A stretch of DNA of 64,000 bases from Punica granatum (lineage: Eukaryota > Streptophyta > Magnoliopsida > Myrtales > Lythraceae), in NCBI RefSeq assembly GCF_007655135.1, contig NC_045129.1, forward strand, positions 11,718,001 through 11,782,000. Direction: 5' to 3'. Below the pieces are notes generated by a model that ran no database searches, had not been told where the DNA came from, and saw nothing but the letters and a program-made list of their open reading frames with translations. Numbering within the stretch: the first letter of the stretch is position 1; each line of letters begins with the position of its first letter. Both the position numbers and the translations under genes were made by a program. This document shows, piece by piece, positions 51,053-60,500 of this stretch.

Positions 51053-54000
51053 TTAATTGAGAGCCAAAGAGGAATCTTGATGTTCTTGTCGAAGACTTGA
51101 TTGCAATGTACGCCATTTTTCGATGCATAGACTGTAGGTCGAGTTCTTGGCAATGACATCTTCAGACACCTCTTTGGTCTCGATCAGCTTCGCTGCATAC
51201 ATTTCGAAGTTTCGAATCCTTTGCAAGAGAAATTCCAATTTCCCATGGTCGGTCTCCCTTCTAACATCATCTAACCAATCCCAAGCTTCTTCGACTCTGG
51301 CCCAGAAACATGAATCCTGAGTCAAGCTCGCGAACTTGCTCCTCTTATGGGTTTCTTGCTTATCTGCACCCTCTCTCTCCCTCCACCACCGGTCGGAAAT
51401 CTCGAACCTCCTTTCCCTTCCGTGCAAAAGGTAATGGCCTTTGCTGTGGTGAAGGCCCAAGCGATAATACTCAGCTATGTCCAGTGGCTCGACGAGGAGC
51501 CTATAGAATAGAGAAGCGTTTATCCATTTGGCCCGTCGGTGGAAATCGTGTGGCAGCTCGTTCCTCTCCAACATGTGAATCACATCATCCCAGAATGACC
51601 CCAGCTTGATCCGATTCATGTTGACTCGCGATTCTCTCTTCGAGGCTCCTCTCCTCTTGAAAGAATCATAGTAACCCATTTGGTCGTCCGACTTGTCACA
51701 GCAAGCCTTGTACCATTCTATTTCTGCCCTGAAGGGCACGATCTTGGACAGTCGAATGGCTAAGTTAGCACTGTTGATGTTTGGTGCTCGACCGACCCTC
51801 CTAGCGGTTATCAGACAATCTTTAGCCAATGTTGAAACCGGTTCCTGTTTGACGACCCAAGAAGAAGAATAGAGAACTACCTTGGAACGTCAATAGTTCA
51901 CAAACACCGCATAATTAGAGCATTTGGATACATAATATCCGATAAACACCTGTAAATCAGTACCTGTCCATGCGTTCCTGAGGATTGCAATGCCAAAGAA
52001 ACACTCGCTTCGTAGTTCGACTCGGATATCTCCCTTGTCATAAAATTTCTCCTCGTCAGAAACTGAAAACTCAGCTTGCTGACATAGTTTCCATACCGGA
52101 GATGGTCCTCGATACTGCGACTTGGAGAACCCGACAGCAGCATCAAATGCAGCATCTTAACAACACAGGTTTCATTATCCATACATATGGCTCCCTCTTC
52201 CGAACAGAACAAGTAACTCCCGAAAGGCCAGAAGGACTTCATTCCCGATCCTGAGCCTTCCTCTGTCCTCGCAGTCACTTCTACACTGGACAAGATGGTT
52301 CCGAAGAATCCGTTTATGTCCTGTTCAGTCAATGCAAGAACTGGACATTGGGACGTTTGGGAGGCCATGGACAAGTGCCAGAACTGCAGCAGGAAATGGA
52401 GTTGATGGGTGACAGAGAGTAATGGGGCGAAGAGCAGCCTTGGCATGATGTCGTAATTCGACACGATGTGGCAGAATCGCCCTCCCCATCTCTCCCGAAG
52501 AATGGCATTGGTGAGGGACTCGTTCCCGAGTAAAGGAGAGCCGAAGGTGATGCAGAGGACAGGGGGGGAAGAGAAGGTGGATTTGAGGCGACAGAGGAGC
52601 CAAAGGACCGTGAGGGAGGCTGTTGTTGCTCCGACAGAATGGCCTGTAATCACCAGTGACTTGCTTTGCTGCATTAGTTGGTCTATCTGCAAATGCACCC
52701 AAACGGGATAAGTAAAATCGACTCTATCAATATTCTTTCGAGTTCTGAGGTTTCTGCTTATAGTTTGCAGATTCTTATGAGTCCATCCGACTAACTGGCC
52801 TCGAATGGAGTACGTGTAGCTAACGAGAAGGACCAGATTCTCAGAAAATCTATTTGCGATGCCGACATCATAATGAAGTTATGCAATGTATATTTTGTAT
52901 CGACAACAACCGATTATATTTTTCTCGAGTTAATTCTTTCCGTTAACTAACCTGGTGCAGTTCAAGTAGTCTAGTGTCGAATGAACCAAGATCAGAGAGG
53001 GACATCTTTGGTTCTCCAAAGTTAGTCCATCAAATCTATGGATGGCACCTTGCAGTTTTAAGGGACCAAAAAGGTCGACCGCGGGGTTAGGCATAGAGAT
53101 TTATGGGGTTGTCTTGCACTTACGCATTGGTGGTCTTTAAATCTCAATATGAAAGTGCTTTGAATGGGAACAGTTTTGGATTCTCCTAATTTGCGGCAGT
53201 TTGAGGGTTCAACCTTACAGTCTTCATCAAGTGGTTTTCATGATTCCTAAGTGGTCAAATAAAATGGCTTCAGGATCAAAGAATCGATTCCATCAGCTAA
53301 GAATTCTATGGCCAAATTGATGGCAGGGGAGTGGACCATGGAAGTTGTATACACCAATCGAGCCGGCAATTTCGAAGCTGATTGGCGGCCATGAAGTTTC
53401 ACTTCATTTACACTTGGCATCTCATTTTTGGTGATTATGACCGATTATTGAGACTTCCATACATCGACTTTGTATCTCTCAACCTATTTTCTTTCTTTGT
53501 TTTTGGCTCCTGACCCTCTAATCTGAAAAAAAGAAAAAAGAAAAAAAAATTGATAGTCCGATAAAGCTTTAGGCATTGCTATAGTTTTTCTATGGTTAAA
53601 GTTCGGCTGAAGAAATACTAGGCTTGAGTCTTACATTGCAATATATGTGCCACGTCAAATAGAAACAAATATCAACGGTAATATCGAAAAGAGAAATTTA
53701 GACAAACTATTTTTAAATTTTAAAAATTATAATTAAATGTTAAATATAATTTTTAATTCTTACGGTCAATGACTTGGCACTATCTCATAGGTCAATGCTT
53801 GAGAGCTAATTATTAACACAGGTGAAGATTTGTTGGGGGGAAATAAGAAAGTAAAGAATACAATACTAAAAAAAAGTATATAATGAACTGTCTATATTAA
53901 ATGAAGGATGATCTAAGGACTCATATTGATTTTGTACGGTTTAAAAAATAAAAAAATTCATACCGAAGAAGCACCAATTTTATAATATCTTGGGGAAAAG

Positions 54001-57000
54001 GTTCAATATGGTACTGCTGTTCCTCAATTTGTATTCAAGAGGTGTTGTGTATTGGATTCTCGTCAGTGGGAGATGTCATGCCTATATAGCTTTTTCGCTT
54101 CTCTATACCCGGCATGGTCCATAAGATTCTCTTACAAAAACAAAAGAGAAAACATATTTGCCCACTTGAAACGTCAAGGGCATATTGGTACGAGAATGTA
54201 ATAATTACTTGGGTAAAACCAGAATGAGGAATTCCAAATTGCGGCCCCAATGTTAAGTCCCGTTTGAATTATTAAATTAATTTTAAAATCATAATTTTAA
54301 TTTTAACTCAACACACTATATAACAAAAATACACGTTTTCCAAATCAAATTTATAATACTATCTCATTTATTTTTTTCCACAATCAAAATCAAAATCAAA
54401 ATCAAAATCAAAATTATAATTCTAAAATTACACTAATAATTTAAACGCAGCCTTAACTTTTTGAAAAAAAGCCCATAGAAAGCCGTTTCTTTTGGTGTAA
54501 ATGACTCAATGGTGTGATGTGACCCGCCCCATCGGACAGATCAACTGCAATCATTCTTTTCAGGGCCACAACATTTGGCCGACCTCAACTACAATTCAAA
54601 ACCAATGAACACCTAACAAGATCGGTCCTGAAACTAGAACGGTCCCGAAAAGCTTTGGCTTAAAAAAATTGAAGATAGTTTATTCAAAAAAAAAGAAAGA
54701 AAGGATAAATTACACTGGTGGTCTAAAATATTTTACAAATATTTTATTATAGTTCAAATTTTTTTTTCTCGCTACATGACGGTATAAAATGTTTCAAAAT
54801 TGTTTTATGATAGTACAAACCGTTAATTGGCCTTAATGCTGTTAACATTTTGTTGACGTGGCGCGTCCTATATGTCACTTTTGTTACGTGAAACCAATTA
54901 TAGTGCGCTACGTCCTTTAAGAGAAAATAAAATTTTAAAAAATCCAATAAAAAAGAGTAAAAATTTAGAAAAAAATAAAAAAATATTTTAAAATTTTGAA
55001 AATTATTTTTAAAAATAATAAAATTTTAAATTTAGTATTAAAAAGTTTTTAATTTAAAATAATAAAATTATTTTAAATTTTAAATTTTAATTTTAAAATT
55101 ATTTTTAAAAGTTTTTAAAATTATTTTTAGAATTATTTTTAAAAGTTTTAAAATTTTTAAAATTTTAGAATTATTTAAAATTTTTCAGCCACGTCAGCAA
55201 GGAGGTGACACGTAGTAGCCACGTCAGCATCGGCTTGACGGCGTCAAGCTCGAGTTGACGGTTTATACCGTCATGAAACAATTTTAGAACATTTTGTATC
55301 ATCGTGTAGATAAAAAAACTTTTTGGACCATAATGAAACATTTGTAAAATATTTTGGACTATCAATGCAATTTACCCAAAAAAATTTGTTGATCTCATCT
55401 AAGCTCATGTTTGATAATTAAAATTAAGTGCTGAAATTAAAATTTCAGAATGTAATTCAATTAAGCTTGTTTAATAACACAAAATAAAAATGGCTTAATT
55501 TAATGAGTCAGTAAAAAAGTATTGAATGAGTAAGTAATCAATAGAGTAAATAGGTGATTTCGTTCTTTACTTTTGCAAGTTGCATCAATTTCGTCCATGA
55601 CTTTCTTTTTGCATCAATTTCGTCACCGACTTTGTACTTTTGCATCAATTTAGTCCATCGTTAAATTAATTCAGTCCCTCGCTACATCAATTTAGTCTCT
55701 CACTACATCAATTCAGTCTCTCGTTACATCAATTTAGTCTATGTTACATCAATTTAATCCTTGCATTACATCAATTTAGTCCTAGCGTTACATCAATTTA
55801 GTCATTGACTGGTGCAGTTACATCAATTAATGCTACAGTTGCATCAATTTGGTCCTTATGTGGTATGGATGCATTGATCATGTCCCAATGTGACATCAAT
55901 TTGGTCCCTTGCCATATCAATTTGATCTTGCCGTTAAATATGACTGTTGACGGTGTTAAATGATGGAAATTGTTACATCAATTTGGTCATCGTGCTACAT
56001 CAAATTAGTCATTCCTTCTTTCCCTCCCTCCTTCTTTCATTTGAGCTGAGCTTAAGGCTCAGAGAGATCATCTTCCTCCTACTGTGAGCCCATCAATGAC
56101 TTTTGCTCTAAAATCAAAACCTTCCACAGCCTCCGTCCTCAGGTTCCTGTCCCTCCGCCTTTCGATCATGAGCCTCTCTCCATCACCGACTACGCTATCT
56201 CCTTTCTCTGCACCTCCATCCCTGTCTCCTCCACTTTCATCATCAACGCCTCCGACGACATCGATTGATGCATCACCTTCTATCATACCCCTGGCCTTGC
56301 CGACTCCTTTGTTTTTCGCTTCCGGTCCTGCTTCTTCCTCTCCAAAGGCGACGCAGCCTTCATCCTCGCCCCTCCCTCCCTCAACGTTCCCATCATCTAC
56401 CTCTCCCTCGGCGTGGTTGTCTCTCTTGCAAACCCACTCATCTCCGACTCGGAGATTGCCACTAGGTATGCATTAGCAACCCCTCCATCACCTTCGCCAC
56501 CTCCTGGACTGCCTCTAAGTTGCCACTTAAGCTCCGACTAGGTGTGATCCTCGTTTACTCACCCAAATTCGACCCTCGTTGGCTCATCGAAACTCGAAAG
56601 CAGTCAGGGTTCACCAGAGGGGCAGAGTGAAGAGACACTAAGCGAGAAATGAAAGCTCGCACAAGGAGAGGAAGATGTAGAGGAAGACGGAGGAGAGGAA
56701 ATTCGTTTGAAATGGGACTGTGGGATGAAAGAGAAAGAGAGACAGATAGAGAGAGAAGGCAGAGGGAGAGGAGGCAGAGGGATAAGAGGCAGAGGAAGAA
56801 GAAGAGAACAAAAATTTAATTTGGGGTTACATCAATTTGCCTGGGCGTTACATCAGTTCGGTTCCTAAATAAATTAATGGAATAGTAACGCCGTCTGCCC
56901 CTTTTGTCACAAGGATCAGATTGATGTAATCAAGGATCAATATGATGTCATGCCAAACTCAAGGACTTGTGTTGCACCAGTTAGGGACTATATTGATGTA

Positions 57001-57447
57001 ACGTTGTTGACTAAATTGATGTAACGATGACTAAATTGATGTAACGGAGACTAAATTGATATAACAGGGACTAAATTGATATAACGAGGGACTAAATTCA
57101 TGTAACGAATGGACTAAATTCATGTAACATGGACTAAATTAATGTAACAAGGGACTGAATTAATGTAGCAGGGGACTAAATTGATGTAGTGAGAGACTAA
57201 ATTGATGTAACGATGGACTAAATTAATGCAAAAGTTCAAAGTCGAGGATGAAATTGATGCAAAAAAAAAGTCAGGGACGAAATTGCCTATTTATTCTAAT
57301 AAAAAAGCTACTTAATGATTCAACTCTCTTTATGCTAACTCGCTCAGCGGGGGCTACTTTTTGCTTCTTTGCACCGGTCTCCCTGAACTTTTTGGATTTT
57401 ACAATCTGGTCCAATCTCCCAGATTTCGCCATTTCGGTCATACTATT

Positions 57448-57514
<67 letters not shown>

Positions 57515-60500
57515 AGACATGATGAAGCTCGATCGAAGGCAAGGGGCAGTGGTGGCCCCCATCCCCTTCACCACCGCCCTAATCGAGGTCTTTGGCGACG
57601 TTAGAGATCGCCGGAGACCTCGTCTATGGTGTGAGTGCTAGCATCGAAGTTACACCACTCCAATCTACCTCCGCGTCATTCCTCTTTTTTTCTTTTTCCC
57701 CTGATTTTTCTTGCTCGATTTGGAGATCTAGGGGGTGGGGGCCTCAATGTTGGCCCCTACTGCCACAAACGACGTCGTCGGTGATCCTGTTTGTGGTGGT
57801 GGGGGCTGGCGTTGAAGCCCCCATCGCTCCGACCACCTCTAGCTAAACTTTTTTTCTTTTAATTTTCAGAAACTGTAAAAGAATTAAAAGGTTGGGGGAA
57901 AAGTGAAAAGAAAAGAAAATCTAAGGCTGACACATGAATTTGATCCTAAAATTTTTCAAATTTTCAGAATGTGCTTGCCCAAACAATTTTCACTTAATCA
58001 ATTACACTTATTCTAGTTAGATCTTAAGTTTTCAGCATTTAAAATTAAATCCAAAAAAACACAATCTAAATTTGATATGGTTTCAGTTTGGTATCTCTTC
58101 AATTATGGAGAGCACTATTCAACGATCTAGAGCCAAAAGAATTACATTCACGATACTTGAATAATGAAGGAACCGGTTTTCTAATTCTACGATTCGTCTT
58201 CCTTTGGTTTGGATTCGATAGTTTTTTTCATATTGGGGGCCTCGGTTTGGTTAGTTCCATAACGCTAAATTTACGTAACTTTCCAGGAAAATGTGAAGGA
58301 AAATAGACAAATTAGACATATGACTCCTCCAAACATCGAAACGATGACTCCTACCCAAAAAAATCCAAACAATGACTTTGTTTCTTTCGGTCCTCTTCTT
58401 GGTTGGTTGAAGGCATACACAACTACGTCATCTACAAGAAATTCTTTAAAAAAGAAGAAGATCTTATTTATAATATGATAAGAAATAATTAATAAGATTA
58501 CTTTAATTAAAAATAATTATAATCATTATTTGAAGTGATCATTAACAATCATTTTCTTATTTGTTACAATCTAATTGGTAATTTTTCACGTCATCGAACG
58601 AGATACAATCACTGAAAAACTTCTCGATATCTATATACATTAGTTCTTTCTTTATCAGTGGAAAATTATTGCTAGTTGAACCCCACTATGCGCAAGATGC
58701 AGGCCATACCCGTATTTTAATTATCAGTAATAAAAACTTTCCCGCTAGTTAATTAATTAATAATTAGCGTTGAGAGTGGAAATCCCCCGCTAATAAATTA
58801 CAGGAGGAAGATCAACGTACCTATTACTCATACCCATGAGTTTAAGCTTTTCAATCGTATGCGAACAAATAAAAAAATTTTGAGGTGGCTCGATAAGATA
58901 GAAAAATCAACCTCGTGCCACCCGTTTTATTAATTTTATATATCGATCATTGGGCCAATCGTATTAAATTTTCTAATGTTGGTGGCGCCATCATGTGCCA
59001 ACTACCGAACCAAACAAATTAGTGCTTCATTTCTTTTCATTGAATAATTGAAATGGTGGCATTTGTCAATTGTACACTTATTATTATTCTAGGTTTGGTA
59101 ACGCCAAGGACTAGAATTAATGTGGCTAATGTGATGACTTAAAAATTTTTATTCGTCAGATTCTATGTGCTCTTTCGTGGAGAATTCGGCCGTCTTAGAG
59201 CATATATCTTAATCTATTACAAAAGGAGATTGATGAACTTATTAGAGATAAAAAAAAGTGATATATAAAATTAATTTAATTATAAGAATCAAACTCAGAA
59301 GCTTAATTTTAAGTCCAACTAGTAAATTAAACCCCCTTCCTGGTTCCTATGAAGTTACATTTTTTTTTCTCTAATTACAACATAATTAAATACCTGTTAT
59401 GTCCTCTTTTCTCTTACTTATCTATACTTCCAAAAGTACCACAAATGAATCCTAGAATTTTCTTTTGTCATGATGCTTAGGCATTCTATGGCCATATATG
59501 TTTATAGTTTTTTTTAGGATTAATTACCTAAAAAGATATGACCTTTGCACTTTTTTCTAAATATAATACGTGTTGGGCCGGTTTCTCTCCTATATGGAGA
59601 ATGGTGAGGGCGGGTGTTGGAAGTAATCCCACATGTAAAAATTGAGAGGAAATCCATAAGTTTATAAGAGACAAAGGTCTAGTAACCCATTGGCTTATGC
59701 TTGTGGGTTGTGGATGGGCCCGAGTTTGAAGTAGGCCTGTGGATTCTTCCCAACGAGTGGTATCAGAGCCCAAGGTAACGATTTTAGGGAAGTGCACATG
59801 CTATGCGTGAAAACCCACACCGCACCAAGGCCCGAGTGGGGAACTCGTGACTAGTGAAGAGCCTAACAATTGGTATCCGAGTCCGGAAGTGGAAGCCTGG
59901 CTCGAAGTCCTCCATATAGTCGAGAAGGGGGGGAATTGTTGGGTCGATTTCTCTCCTATATGGAGAATGGTGAGGGCGGGTGTTGGAAGTAATCTCACAT
60001 GGAAAAGTTGAAAGGAAATCCATAGGTTTATAAGAGACAAAGGTCTAGCAACCTATTGGCTTAAGCTTGTGGGTTGTGGATGGGCCCGAGTCCGAAGTAG
60101 ACCTGTGGATTCTTCCCAACAATACGACATTTGAATAATAGTACAGAAAGACACGACATTGACATTTTTTTCCTAAATATAGCACGACATTTAGGTTTAG
60201 TTGTCCATTTAGCATAATGTAAATTATTCAATCAAATTGTAATGATAACAGCTAACATGAAGCTAAGTAGCTAAATGTGTCATGTGACAGAATATGATTG
60301 GAAGAGTAGACCTCACATTATTGGACGATAACGGCTAACATGAAGCTAACGGTGCCATGTGCCACTCATTCAATTATGTCGTGCCATGTTGCATCATTAA
60401 CTCCCGCTAACTGTTATCTTTACATTTGACGGAATAATAGACGCCGTGCTAGAATCGCAACTCAATCTGAAAGTCATGCATTGTTGTGCTATTTTTTAAA

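Noticed and set aside
51898..52698. A stand-alone lipase gene starting near 52698
   Set aside because: The putative start lies in intron sequence before an AG acceptor; the frame continues the PAD4 protein from exon 2 and into exon 4.
56084..56476. 130-codon Ser/Pro-rich gene in the foldback core
   Set aside because: The neighbouring frame carries the 4CL-like similarity, so this is a shadow of the pseudogene.
58088..58306. Organelle-derived insertion
   Set aside because: The 72-codon translation briefly looked organellar, but I could not match it to any plastid or mitochondrial gene, so I make no claim.
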